DNA from: an uncultured Bacteroidales bacterium
GTDB lineage: Bacteria > Bacteroidota > Bacteroidia > Bacteroidales > Paludibacteraceae
Direction: 5' to 3'
DNA length: 56,590 bases
Assembly (NCBI GenBank): GCA_903901975.1
Contig: CAIUTB010000071.1
Span: forward strand, 1-56,590
The position numbers and the translations under genes are program-made. Positions 1-8,270 of the stretch are shown in pieces. The notes under the pieces were generated by a model. That model saw only the letters and a list, made by a program, of their open reading frames with translations, searched no databases and was not told where the DNA came from. Position 1 is the first letter of the stretch, and the number at the start of each line of letters is the position of its first letter.

Positions 1-33
1 TAGTATATATTACTTTATAACATAGTATTTTAT

Positions 34-140
34 ATTACATATTGATTATGGATGGAATATGAGTTGGCTTAGTGATAATCAAAAAATTGACGAAGAAACA
101 TTGACACGAGATTTATATTAATAGATTACATATTGATTAT
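34..140. repeat. 16-bp direct repeat pair
   Basis: The 16-mer ATTACATATTGATTAT occurs at 34-49 and again, identical, at 125-140. The copies are 91 bases apart, and the second starts just after the stop of the gene-end remnant. Spacing and position would fit a slipped duplication or a small deletion scar; no function is assigned. Confidence 0.6.
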
Positions 141-288
141 TAGAATTTTAAATTAAGCCATACTATCGCTTGAGATAAGCCGAAATAAAGTTTTGCAGCC
201 TATTTTTATCTAATAAATTAACGTTAAAATAAGCACATTACAATTTTAGATATTTTCAAAGTATTGTAGGAGGTTTCAAATCAAAAAC

Positions 289-319
289 TTGCCGGTTGAC
301 TGGTTTTTTATTATTTTTG
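289..319 (+). promoter_or_regulatory. Bacteroidetes-type promoter for the MFS gene
   Basis: TTG at 289-291, a 20-base spacer, then TATTTTTG (TAnnTTTG) at 312-319. This fits the Bacteroidetes -33/-7 consensus and would leave a leader of roughly 100 bases before the ATG at 428. Confidence 0.55.
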
Positions 320-427
320 CTGACTCTGTGATGTTACTTCAATTTGAAATTTTCGAATTGAAAATAAATGATAATATTCTCAGATAGTTTTTTAGTTTGG
401 CAGATATGGATTGAATTATAACTTTAT

Positions 428-1609
428 ATGTTCAAAAAAATTTCAAGAGTTGTTTGGATAGTATCGGTAGTGAGTTTATTTACCGATGTAGCAAGTGAGA
501 TGCTATATCCGATAATGCCAATTTATTTGAAAAGTATTGGTTTTTCAATTATTGTCATCGGTTTACTGGAGGGTGTGGCCGAAGCCACTGCCGGTCTCAG
601 CAAAGGATATTTTGGCAAACTATCGGACGTAAGCGCTAAAAGGTTACCATTTGTACAGATTGGATATATACTAAGTGCCATTGCCAAACCAATGACAGCA
701 ATATTTACATATCCTGCGTGGATTTTCTTTGTCCGCACTACCGACCGCTTTGCGAAAGGCATTCGAACCGGAGCACGTGATGCTATACTTTCGGATGAAG
801 CCACAGCAGAGACTAAAGGTGCAGTTTTTGGTTTTCATAGAGCAATGGATACGATTGGTGCAGCCATTGGGCCTTCGCTGGCTTTAATTTATCTCTATTT
901 CTATCCGGGTAACTATATTACATTGTTTTATATTGCCTTTATCCCGGGAGTGCTTGCTATTATCACCACGCTTTTACTAAAGGAAAAGAAAACTGCTCTC
1001 GCTCCTACTCACGAAAAAGTTTCCTTCTTCTCATTTCTGAACTACTGGAAGCAAAGTCCTGCAGCTTATCGCCAATTATTGATTGGTTTACTTCTTTTCA
1101 CGGTATTCAATAGTTCTGATGTTTTTTTACTTCTAAAAGCTAAAGATGCCGGACTGAATGATACTCAAGTTATTGGTATATATATTTTTTACAATTTGAT
1201 ATATGCGCTCTTTGCATTTCCTGTTGGTTCGCTTGCGGATAAAATAGGCTTAAAGCGTATGTTTAGTATTGGATTAGCCTTATTTGCTATTGTATATTTT
1301 GGATTTTCCTTCAATTCTAATCTTTATATTTTTCTTGGACTATTTTTTATTTACGGCGTTTACGCCTCAGCCACGGAAGGAGTATCCAAAGCGTGGATTT
1401 GTAATATCATTGAGAAAAAAGATACAGCTACAGCTATCGGCACATTCTCTGCTTTTCAGAGTATTGGTACCATGGTGGCCAGTTCACTGGCAGGAGTTAT
1501 TTGGTTCTACCTCGGGGCTAAAATGTTATTTATAATGAGTGGCATTATGGCATTGGTGGTTATAGTATACTTAAGAAGAATGAAAGAAAAAGTGCATCCA
1601 ATTAACTAA
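428..1609 (+). CDS. MFS transporter
   Basis: A 393-residue inner-membrane protein of the major facilitator superfamily with about 12 hydrophobic segments. The first segment carries SLFTDVASEMLYP. The loop between segments 2 and 3 (GKLSDVSAKR) and the RTTDRFAKGIRTGARDA stretch near residues 103-119 are typical of an MFS subgroup described as multidrug or uncharacterised transporters. The charged central loop (KEKKTA...) lies at about residue 185, separating two six-helix halves. Length is normal for the superfamily. It has its own promoter and stands apart from the following lipoprotein genes. The substrate cannot be told from sequence. Confidence 0.85.
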   Translation: MFKKISRVVWIVSVVSLFTDVASEMLYPIMPIYLKSIGFSIIVIGLLEGVAEATAGLSKGYFGKLSDVSAKRLPFVQIGYILSAIAKPMTAIFTYPAWIFFVRTTDRFAKGIRTGARDAILSDEATAETKGAVFGFHRAMDTIGAAIGPSLALIYLYFYPGNYITLFYIAFIPGVLAIITTLLLKEKKTALAPTHEKVSFFSFLNYWKQSPAAYRQLLIGLLLFTVFNSSDVFLLLKAKDAGLNDTQVIGIYIFYNLIYALFAFPVGSLADKIGLKRMFSIGLALFAIVYFGFSFNSNLYIFLGLFFIYGVYASATEGVSKAWICNIIEKKDTATAIGTFSAFQSIGTMVASSLAGVIWFYLGAKMLFIMSGIMALVVIVYLRRMKEKVHPIN

Positions 1610-1720
1610 TAAGCTTTGTTTTGTATAAACAATAAATTTGGAGAGTTTGATTACTCAATTTTCCCGGAATTCAATAATGTTAAAAATATATTTATATTAA
1701 AATTTAAAATACAGATTAAG

Positions 1721-2035
1721 ATGAAAAAAATACTAATTTTATTATTCCCAATTTCAATTTTTGCTTTTCAGGCTTGCAACGAAGACAAAGTGAATCAGGT
1801 ACAAAAAAATGGATCGATTGAAACAAGCATTCAGGTCGATCATTTGAACGACAGTTTGGATGTTTTAATCAGCACCAACAAAGTTTGGGCACACAATTTA
1901 TTAGTCAAAACAACTATTCACTGTGACACGATTCCCGGTTTAGGAATTACAAACGAAGAAGCGGAAAACGATGAGGGTGAAACAAAGAATGTGTCGCTGA
2001 AAAAGGATTATGAATTATACATAACCGTAAAATAA
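1721..2035 (+). CDS. Small lipoprotein, function unknown
   Basis: A 104-residue protein beginning MKKILILLFP with a short hydrophobic segment and a lipobox-like end (FAFQAC), so Cys19 is the probable lipidated residue. An in-frame ATG exists at 1616, but it would put about 35 polar residues before the signal peptide; the Met at 1721 is preferred. The mature part is polar and acidic and contains no domain I recognise. It ends 3 bases before the next lipoprotein gene, so it is probably cotranscribed with it and with the downstream YgiC-type ligase. Confidence 0.65.
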   Translation: MKKILILLFPISIFAFQACNEDKVNQVQKNGSIETSIQVDHLNDSLDVLISTNKVWAHNLLVKTTIHCDTIPGLGITNEEAENDEGETKNVSLKKDYELYITVK

Positions 2036-2038
2036 GAG

Positions 2039-2356
2039 ATGAAAAAATCTAAGATAATCAAACTGGTCCTGGTTGCCACTGCATTGTCGTCGTGCAACAA
2101 TCATAAAGCCGACCACGACCGTAAAGTGTACTTGCGCTCCGACACAACAGCCGGTTATTCGCGTACCGAAGGTCATTCACACTTTGGTGGATTTTATGTA
2201 TTTCGTCCTTATGGGATTTTCACCCCGGGAGGTTATTACCGAGCCGGATATTTTTCGGGTGGTATTCACGAAAGTTCCAATATTGGAAGCAGTTCGTTTA
2301 AGAGTGCAACTGTTCGAGGGGGGTTTGGTAGCAGTACGTTTCATGTATCTTCTTAA
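2039..2356 (+). CDS. YgiB-like (DUF1190-like) small lipoprotein
   Basis: A 105-residue lipoprotein with a signal peptide ending in ALSSC (Cys19). The mature part is rich in Gly, Ser, Tyr and Phe and ends with a VRGGFGSS segment. From memory, Escherichia coli YgiB (DUF1190) ends with a similar TVTRGGFG segment and is encoded directly upstream of ygiC. Here too the next gene, six bases on, is a YgiC-type ligase. The protein is about half the length of YgiB and lacks most of its cysteines, so it is either a reduced member or a functional analogue. The shared order and C-terminal motif are seen; a joint role with the ligase is inferred. Confidence 0.55.
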   Translation: MKKSKIIKLVLVATALSSCNNHKADHDRKVYLRSDTTAGYSRTEGHSHFGGFYVFRPYGIFTPGGYYRAGYFSGGIHESSNIGSSSFKSATVRGGFGSSTFHVSS

Positions 2357-2362
2357 AATCTG

Positions 2363-3502
2363 ATGAAAAGAATTACAAATATGCCACGAGTAGACTGGCA
2401 AAAAAAAGTTGAAGAAATTGGCTTCGGGTTCCACACACTTGATACGACATATTGGGACGAATCAGCTTATTATGAATTCAAACTATCAGAAATTGATCGT
2501 ATTGAAAAAGCTACAAATGATTTATGGGAAATCTGTCTGGAGGCAGTACAATACGTAATTGACAATAAATTATATCGACGATTTCATATACCAGAGTGGT
2601 TTGTGCTACATATTGAAAATAGTTGGAATAACGATGCACCCTCCATTTACGGGCGTTTTGATTTTTCATTAAAAAATGGCATTCCAAAATTGTTGGAATT
2701 TAATGCTGATACTCCAACGTCCTTGTTTGAGGCTTCTGTTGTGCAATGGCATTGGCTGCAGGACACGCACCCGAATAATGACCAGTTTAATTCCATTCAC
2801 GAAAAACTCATTGCCTATTGGAAATATTTGAAAGAATATTTGCATAATGGCACTTTACATTTTACGGCAGTTGAAGAAAATCTTGAAGACTTAACAACCG
2901 TCGAATATTTGCGCGATTGTGCCATTCAGGCTGGTCATAATACGAAATTTATCAACCTAATGGATATAGGTTGGAATGTAGATTACAAAGAATTCAGAGA
3001 CCTGGATGATTTAGCCATTAAAAATATTTTCAAGCTGTATCCATGGGAATGGCTTGTGAATGAGGAATTTGGGAATTATATTATTCCCGACCGAAACAAT
3101 ACATTTTGGATTGAACCAAGTTGGAAAATGATTTTGTCCAATAAAGCAATTCTGCCAGTTTTATGGAAATTAAATGAAGGACACGAAAATTTGTTACCCT
3201 CATTTACTGAATTTGAAAGAACATCGCTTGGGTTTAGTTATGCAAAAAAACCAATTTTATCCCGTGAAGGAGCGAATATTCAACTTTTCAATAACGGTAG
3301 TCTGATTTCGGAGACGAAAGGCGATTATGGAGAAGAAGGTTTTATTTATCAGGAACTTTGTCCTTTGCCCGAATTTGATGGAAATTATCCACTTATTGGT
3401 AGTTGGGTGGTTGGACAGGAAGCTGCCGGAATAGGTATAAGGGAAACTAATACACTGATAACGGATAATTTAAGTCGATTTGTACCACATTTGATTGTGT
3501 AA
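2363..3502 (+). CDS. ygiC: YgiC-type glutathionylspermidine synthase-like ATP-grasp ligase
   Basis: A 379-residue protein of the GSP_synth (PF03738) family, corresponding to the synthetase half of glutathionylspermidine synthase, with an ATP-grasp fold that forms amide bonds. It keeps family segments remembered from E. coli YgiC: LLEFNADTPTSL, LFKLYPWEW, SNKAILPVLW, KPILSREGAN, YGEEG and a GSWVVGQEAAGIGIRE stretch near the C-terminus. The N-terminus aligns with YgiC from the Met at 2363 (MKR...DWQKK against MER...DWREK), which supports that start over the Met at 2381. YgiC-type proteins lack the amidase half, and their true substrate is not established. It follows two small lipoproteins as in the ygiB-ygiC pair. 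Confidence 0.88.
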   Translation: MKRITNMPRVDWQKKVEEIGFGFHTLDTTYWDESAYYEFKLSEIDRIEKATNDLWEICLEAVQYVIDNKLYRRFHIPEWFVLHIENSWNNDAPSIYGRFDFSLKNGIPKLLEFNADTPTSLFEASVVQWHWLQDTHPNNDQFNSIHEKLIAYWKYLKEYLHNGTLHFTAVEENLEDLTTVEYLRDCAIQAGHNTKFINLMDIGWNVDYKEFRDLDDLAIKNIFKLYPWEWLVNEEFGNYIIPDRNNTFWIEPSWKMILSNKAILPVLWKLNEGHENLLPSFTEFERTSLGFSYAKKPILSREGANIQLFNNGSLISETKGDYGEEGFIYQELCPLPEFDGNYPLIGSWVVGQEAAGIGIRETNTLITDNLSRFVPHLIV

Positions 3503-3552
3503 TATTTTCAACTATTTGAATTTACAGTTTACAATTATATGTAGATTTATTT

Positions 3553-4059
3553 TTAATGCTTTATATTTTGAACTACATTAATAAATTCCTGTTCAAAATT
3601 AGGAGTGAAAATGTCCAGTCCAATCGCAGACTTAATTTGCTCAAATGTCCAGAATTTCCCTTCCGAAATTTCAATGGGATCAGGGTTTATTTCAGCATTA
3701 TACACCGTATAAAAGCAATTTACAAACTCTGCTTCCTGCTTCGAAACAAATTTATAACTTTTGATGAATATTGGTTCAAAATCTGCTATTCCCAATTCTT
3801 CAGAAACCTCTCTTTTTAATGCAGTAATAACATCTTCACCATAATCGACATGACCACCCACCGAAGTGTCCCATTTTCCAGGCTGAATATCTTTAATCAA
3901 AGATCGTTTCTGTAAATACAAATCACCATTTGAATTAAACACATGTAAATGCACAACAGGATGTAACCAAAATGTTCCGGAATGACATTCCAGTCGACTG
4001 GCCTTACCAATAACCTCACCTGATTCATTCACAAGAGGAAAATATTCCGTTTTACTCAT
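3553..4059 (-). CDS. NUDIX hydrolase (Idi/YfcD-like)
   Basis: A 168-residue NUDIX-fold protein. The Nudix box GX5EX7REUXEEXGU is complete: G69, E75, then REVSEELG at 83-90, giving the Mg2+-binding glutamates. The N-terminal EYFPLVNESGEVIGKASR and HLHVFNSNGDLYLQKRS resemble the isopentenyl-diphosphate isomerase/YfcD branch, which hydrolyses nucleoside-diphosphate-like compounds; the real substrate cannot be deduced. It is convergent to the ygiC-like gene with about 50 bases between stops. It is a single-gene unit with a short upstream region. Confidence 0.88.
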   Translation of the reverse strand: MSKTEYFPLVNESGEVIGKASRLECHSGTFWLHPVVHLHVFNSNGDLYLQKRSLIKDIQPGKWDTSVGGHVDYGEDVITALKREVSEELGIADFEPIFIKSYKFVSKQEAEFVNCFYTVYNAEINPDPIEISEGKFWTFEQIKSAIGLDIFTPNFEQEFINVVQNIKH

Positions 4060-4150
4060 AATTAATTGTAGTTAGGCAGCAAAGATAACTCAGAAAAATT
4101 AAACATCCATCCGTTATTAAGAAAACCAAAGCGGTTTAAATAGTTTATCG

Positions 4151-4158
4151 TATCTTTG
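4151..4158 (+). promoter_or_regulatory. Candidate -7 element (TATCTTTG)
   Basis: TATCTTTG matches TAnnTTTG, but no clear TTG lies 19-23 bases upstream. It sits about 75 bases before the ATG of the broken small gene at 4233 and could be its promoter. Confidence 0.35.
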
Positions 4159-4194
4159 CAATACAGTAAATAAAAATTCAATTCGACTAATTTT

Positions 4195-4226
4195 TAAACA
4201 AACAGTCTAAACTTGCTGTTTGTTTA
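4195..4226. other. 11-bp perfect inverted repeat
   Basis: TAAACAAACAG at 4195-4205 pairs perfectly with CTGTTTGTTTA at 4216-4226 around a 10-base loop. It is AT-rich with no T-tract, so a simple terminator is unlikely. It lies between the TATCTTTG box and the ATG at 4233 and could be an operator or a leader hairpin. Confidence 0.5.
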
Positions 4227-4232
4227 TTTAAG

Positions 4233-4465
4233 ATGAAATAATTCCGATTTTATCAATATACAGTGAAATTTATGGGACCAATGGATATTTTTACTCCGAA
4301 ATGGTTCAAAACACCTCACTCCTATTCGAAGTCAATAAGCAATTTCCCAAATTAATAAATAAGGAAGTGGGATGCTCTATTGGAGCATATTTCGGAAAGT
4401 TATATGGCAACTCAATAGGATTTCAAATATTCATCCGAAAATGTGGAGAATTATTCAAGTATTAA
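4233..4465 (+). pseudogene. Frameshifted small gene (or sequencing error)
   Basis: ATG AAA at 4233 runs straight into TAA. One base later the +1 frame stays open for about 75 codons to the TAA at 4463-4465 and reads like protein (EIYGTNGYFYSEMV..., then IGAYFGKLYGNSIGF). Adding one A to the AAA run (ATGAAAATAATT) would join the start to this frame and give a protein of about 77 residues. I recognise no family. This is either a recent one-base deletion in a homopolymer or an assembly error; the frame and start are seen, the restoration is inferred. Confidence 0.4.
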
Positions 4466-4510
4466 CATCCGATAACTCGTCAAAAAGGCTTAATATTGAA
4501 CTTTTTGCAG

Positions 4511-4518
4511 TAAATTTG
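4511..4518 (+). promoter_or_regulatory. Candidate -7 element for the LptF/G gene
   Basis: TAAATTTG fits TAnnTTTG and lies 19 bases before the ATG at 4538. A TTG at 4496-4498 is too close to be a normal -33 element, so only the -7 half is convincing. Confidence 0.35.
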
Positions 4519-4537
4519 TTGCTCCTAAAAAACAAGT

Positions 4538-5995
4538 ATGTTTAAATTCAAAAAAATCGATTCATACATTTTCAAGCGCTTCTTTACACTGTTTTTGATG
4601 ACTTTCCTTATCTGCATTTTCATATTGTTAATGCAGTTTTTATGGAAACACGTTGCAGAACTTGTGGGCAAGGGAATTAGTTGGGCTATTTTAGCTGAAT
4701 TTTTCATGTACGCCACTTTCTCGCTCGTACCAATGGCTTTACCGCTGGCCATTTTGTTAGCTTCGCTCATGACTTTCGGAAATTTAGGCGAAAATTTCGA
4801 ACTCACGGCGATGAAAGCTGCCGGCGTTTCGCTTTTCCGAATTATGCGACCCTTGATTATTTTTATTTCATTAGTGTGTATCGGCGCTTTCTATTTTTCC
4901 AACAATGTTTTACCCGTTTCACAGAACAAATTGTGGACGTTGATATTTTCCCTCCGTCAAAAATCACCTGAGTTTGATATTCCGGTTGGTGAATTTTACT
5001 CAGGTATTAATGGTATAAATATTTATGTCAGAGGCAAGGAAAAGCATTTGCTCAAAGATTTAATGATATATGATTTTTCAGGAGGATTTGATAATGCCAC
5101 GGTAATGGTATCGGATTCAGGACGTGTTCAGTTTACCAAAGATAACAAATATTTGTTACTGTCACTTTATGATGGTGAAAGCTTTGAAAATCTTAAAAAT
5201 CAACGTATCAGTAACTCGCCTTCTAGTATTCCGTATCGTCGTGAAATTTTCAAAACCAAAGAAATTTTACTTGATTTCGACACTAAATTTAATCGATTTG
5301 ATGAGTCAATGCTTTCCGACCAACACGTAAGCAAAAACTTCAAACAACTTACACATTCTATAGATTCTGTGAGTAAAATTGCAAATGTCCGCAGAACTTT
5401 ACAGGCTCAGGAATTGATGCAGAAACATTTTCTGGGAAGAGAACAAATGACTGGAATAAAGGTAACTGACAGTTTGAAACAGTCAAAAAAGGAGATGAAC
5501 ACAGATTCCCTTTTTCTTTCATTAAATCAGGAAGCAATGGTAAGAGTAAGTCGTTCTGCAATTGACAGAGCAAAATCGATGAAAGATTTGGTACAATATA
5601 ATAAAATGATGGTAAACGAACCTGCGAATTATGTAATGCGACATGAGATTGAGAGACATAGAAAATTAACATTGTCGTTTGCTTGTTTGATTTTCTTTTT
5701 TATTGGAGCTCCACTTGGTGCGATAATCCGTAAAGGTGGTTTGGGAATGCCTGTCGTGATTTCGGTTGTAATGTTTATCATTTATTATATAATCGATAAT
5801 ACCGGATATAAAATGGCTCGTGAATTCTTATGGTCAACCTTCGAAGGCATGTGGTTAAGTTCAGGTGTTCTCTTGCCAATCGGTATTTTTATAACTTATA
5901 AAGCAGTTGTAGATGCCACAATATTAAATCCAGACCAATACTTGAGAATATGGAATTCTGGAAAAAAACGTTTATTGAAAATAATCATCAAATAA
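4538..5995 (+). CDS. LptF/LptG family permease (YjgP/YjgQ)
   Basis: A 485-residue inner-membrane protein of the YjgP/YjgQ family, the transmembrane part of the LptB2FG ABC transporter that extracts lipopolysaccharide from the inner membrane. It has three hydrophobic segments in residues 10-130 ([41 protein letters not shown]), a long periplasmic middle part (about 130-375) and three more segments near the C-terminus ([51 protein letters not shown]). The EAMKAAG-like coupling segment is present as TAMKAAGVS at about residue 90. At 485 residues it is longer than E. coli LptF/LptG, which is usual in Bacteroidetes. It precedes ribBA by 18 bases, probably in one operon. Confidence 0.88.
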   Translation: MFKFKKIDSYIFKRFFTLFLMTFLICIFILLMQFLWKHVAELVGKGISWAILAEFFMYATFSLVPMALPLAILLASLMTFGNLGENFELTAMKAAGVSLFRIMRPLIIFISLVCIGAFYFSNNVLPVSQNKLWTLIFSLRQKSPEFDIPVGEFYSGINGINIYVRGKEKHLLKDLMIYDFSGGFDNATVMVSDSGRVQFTKDNKYLLLSLYDGESFENLKNQRISNSPSSIPYRREIFKTKEILLDFDTKFNRFDESMLSDQHVSKNFKQLTHSIDSVSKIANVRRTLQAQELMQKHFLGREQMTGIKVTDSLKQSKKEMNTDSLFLSLNQEAMVRVSRSAIDRAKSMKDLVQYNKMMVNEPANYVMRHEIERHRKLTLSFACLIFFFIGAPLGAIIRKGGLGMPVVISVVMFIIYYIIDNTGYKMAREFLWSTFEGMWLSSGVLLPIGIFITYKAVVDATILNPDQYLRIWNSGKKRLLKIIIK

Positions 5996-6013
5996 AAAAA
6001 ATAAAACCCATAT

Positions 6014-7237
6014 ATGAAAACGAGATTAGATACAATTGAAGAAGCTCTGAAGGATATCAGGGACGGTAAATTTGTAATTGTGGTTGACGACGAAGATCGT
6101 GAAAATGAAGGCGATTTTGTTTGTGCTGCCGAGAAAATGACTCCCGAAATGATTAATTTTATGATAACTCACGGACGTGGAGTTGTTTGTGCTGCCCTTA
6201 CAGAAGAACGCTGTGATGAACTGGATTTGGAAATGCAAGTAACAAAAAACACATCGATACATTCCACTCCATTTACGGTTAGTGTCGACAAGTTGGAAGG
6301 CTGTTCAACAGGCGTTTCAGCAGTAGATCGGGCCGCCACTTTTAATGCGCTGGCCAATCCTGCTTCAAGACCAGAAACCTTTGGACGCCCGGGACATGTA
6401 TTTCCGCTTCGTGCACGTTCGAAAGGTGTATTACGCCGCGCCGGACATACCGAAGCTTCGGTTGATTTAGCTCGCCTTGCGGGATTATTTCCGGCCGGAG
6501 CTTTGATTGAAATTATGAATGAAGATGGTAGTATGGCTCGTTTACCTGAACTGTTGAAAATTGCTGATAAGTTTGGATTTAAAGTAATCACCATTGAAGA
6601 TTTGATTGCCTATCGATTAAAATCAGAATCGTTGGTTGAAAAAGGGGAGAAAGTAAATATGCCAACAGCTTTCGGACAATTCAAACTAATTCCATTTAAA
6701 CAGATTTCAAATGGATTGGAACATGTTGCATTAATTAAAGGTGAATGGGAAAAGGATGAACCGATTTTGGTGCGTGTCCATTCTTCCTGTATTACTGGTG
6801 ATATCTTCGGTTCAATGCGTTGTGAATGTGGCGAACAGCTTCATAAAGCTATGCAACTGATTGAAAAAGAAGGCAAAGGAGTGATTGTGTATATGAATCA
6901 GGAAGGTCGTGGAATTGGCTTGATGAATAAAATAAAAGCCTATAAACTTCAGGAAGAAGGTTTAGATACCGTCGATGCCAATTTACACCTCGGTTTTAAT
7001 GCTGATGAACGTGATTATGGTGTTGGAGCACAGATTTTGCGTGAAGTGGGTGTTACCAAAATTAAATTGATGAGTAATAATCCGGTAAAACGAATTGGAT
7101 TAGAAGCATACGGTTTATCAATTATTGAAAATGTGCCAATAGAAGTTGCTCCAAACCAACACAATGAATTTTATATGCAGACAAAAAAAGACCGCATGGG
7201 ACATAATTTGAAGTATGTAAAAGGCGAAGATGAATAA
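6014..7237 (+). CDS. ribBA: Bifunctional DHBP synthase / GTP cyclohydrolase II (RibBA)
   Basis: A 407-residue fusion that supplies both starting compounds of riboflavin synthesis: 3,4-dihydroxy-2-butanone 4-phosphate from ribulose 5-phosphate (N-terminal half) and the pyrimidine from GTP (C-terminal half). The RibB part shows [10 protein letters not shown] near residues 25-34, [11 protein letters not shown] and [10 protein letters not shown]. The RibA part, from about residue 205, has the zinc-binding Cys set [14 protein letters not shown] (C-x10-C-x-C) and the EGRGIGL segment. Both active sites look intact. No FMN riboswitch was recognised upstream; the 18-base gap to the LptF/G gene suggests cotranscription. 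Confidence 0.96.
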   Translation: MKTRLDTIEEALKDIRDGKFVIVVDDEDRENEGDFVCAAEKMTPEMINFMITHGRGVVCAALTEERCDELDLEMQVTKNTSIHSTPFTVSVDKLEGCSTGVSAVDRAATFNALANPASRPETFGRPGHVFPLRARSKGVLRRAGHTEASVDLARLAGLFPAGALIEIMNEDGSMARLPELLKIADKFGFKVITIEDLIAYRLKSESLVEKGEKVNMPTAFGQFKLIPFKQISNGLEHVALIKGEWEKDEPILVRVHSSCITGDIFGSMRCECGEQLHKAMQLIEKEGKGVIVYMNQEGRGIGLMNKIKAYKLQEEGLDTVDANLHLGFNADERDYGVGAQILREVGVTKIKLMSNNPVKRIGLEAYGLSIIENVPIEVAPNQHNEFYMQTKKDRMGHNLKYVKGEDE

Positions 7238-7345
7238 TCGGTTTGAATGGTTTGAAAATATTAGTGAAATCTGTGACGAAACTTAATCAACATATTCAAC
7301 CGAATCAACCAAATCAACTTTCAATATTTTCTAACAATTAAAAAA

Positions 7346-8110
7346 ATGAAAACAGCTTTAGTTACAGGCACAACATCTGGTTTTGGTCGTTCCATTGCGA
7401 TTCGGTTGGCCAAATTAGGATATAACCTACTAATCACGGGTCGTAGAAATGATCGTTTAGAAGAATTGAAAAAGCAATTACAAGCTGATTATTCAATACA
7501 AGTCATGTCACTTTGCTTTGATGTACGTGATAATGAGGCTTGTACAAAAGCATTACAAAATTTACCGGAATTATTCAATAAAATTGATTTACTTATTAAT
7601 AATGCCGGATTAGCGGCTGGATCATCACCTTTTCAGGAAAGTGAATTAGCTGATTACGACCAAATGATTGATACAAATGTCAAAGGTTTACTTTATGTCA
7701 CCAAGTTGATTGTTCCTGGAATGATTCAAAGGAAGTCAGGTCATATTATCAATATTTCTTCCATTGCCGGAATTGAAGTTTATCCAAGTGGAAGTGTGTA
7801 TTGTGCCTCTAAACATGCTGTAAATGCAATTACCAAAGGCTTGCGATTGGATTTAATCAAGCACGGAATTAAAGTCAGCTCTATATCACCCGGAATGGCT
7901 GAAACCGAATTTTCGATTGTACGAAATCACGGAGATGAAGAAAAAGCTAAAGCGGTATATGCCGGTTTAGTACCACTGAATGCCGAAGATATAGCCGATA
8001 CAGTTGAATTTATTATTACAAGGCCAAATCATGTCAGCATAAATGATATTCAGCTTAATCCGGTACAACAGGCCAATACCTATGTTTCTTTCCGGAAAAT
8101 GAATGAATAG
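7346..8110 (+). CDS. Short-chain dehydrogenase/reductase (YdfG-like)
   Basis: A 254-residue classical SDR. It has the Rossmann nucleotide-binding TGTTSGFG at residues 7-14, NNAG at about 86-89, the catalytic Ser in NISSIAG and the YCASK (YxxxK) catalytic pair at about 152-156. An Arg following the first strand (ITGRR) suggests NADP(H). The closest known type is the NADP-dependent L-allo-threonine/3-hydroxy acid dehydrogenase YdfG, but substrate assignment from sequence is weak. It is 108 bases downstream of ribBA; the gap contains a loose 9-base word repeat (TCAACCGAA, TCAACCAAA). Confidence 0.9.
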   Translation: MKTALVTGTTSGFGRSIAIRLAKLGYNLLITGRRNDRLEELKKQLQADYSIQVMSLCFDVRDNEACTKALQNLPELFNKIDLLINNAGLAAGSSPFQESELADYDQMIDTNVKGLLYVTKLIVPGMIQRKSGHIINISSIAGIEVYPSGSVYCASKHAVNAITKGLRLDLIKHGIKVSSISPGMAETEFSIVRNHGDEEKAKAVYAGLVPLNAEDIADTVEFIITRPNHVSINDIQLNPVQQANTYVSFRKMNE

Positions 8111-8189
8111 TTGAATAGGTAATTAATTGAATATAAGTATCTAGAAATTAATTTTTACGACTTAATAACATTATTTTAAAATAAATTGC

Positions 8190-8197
8190 TATTTTTG
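8190..8197 (+). promoter_or_regulatory. Candidate -7 element for the DUF349 gene
   Basis: TATTTTTG fits TAnnTTTG, about 75-80 bases before the ATG at 8271. No good -33 TTG is present, so the call is tentative. Confidence 0.35.
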
Positions 8198-8270
8198 TGG
8201 CTTCTAATTTGTTAGCTATCAAAAATTGTGAACAATTTGCAGCAATGCAACAGCTAAATTATAAAACACA

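Larger units (their letters stand above)
1..427. other. Non-coding left edge with a gene-end remnant
   Basis: No complete gene is visible. An open frame on the + strand from about 26 to the TAA at 119-121 has no upstream start inside the window and reads like the last ~30 residues of a protein (ending ...EETLTRDLY). It may be the tail of a gene lying left of the window or a decayed remnant. I do not recognise it. The rest is AT-rich and carries the promoter of the transporter gene. Confidence 0.4.
4060..4537. other. Intergenic stretch with promoter, hairpin and broken small gene
   Basis: The gap between the divergent NUDIX and LptF/G genes is 478 bases. It holds a TATCTTTG -7-type box at 4151-4158, an 11-bp hairpin at 4195-4226, a frameshifted small reading frame at 4233-4465 and the -7 box of the permease gene at 4511-4518, each listed separately. 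Confidence 0.6.

Noticed and set aside
4272-4355. A 27-codon frame beginning MGPMDIFTPKWFK
   Set aside because: It overlaps the longer, more protein-like frame of the broken small gene in another phase and has no supporting motif.
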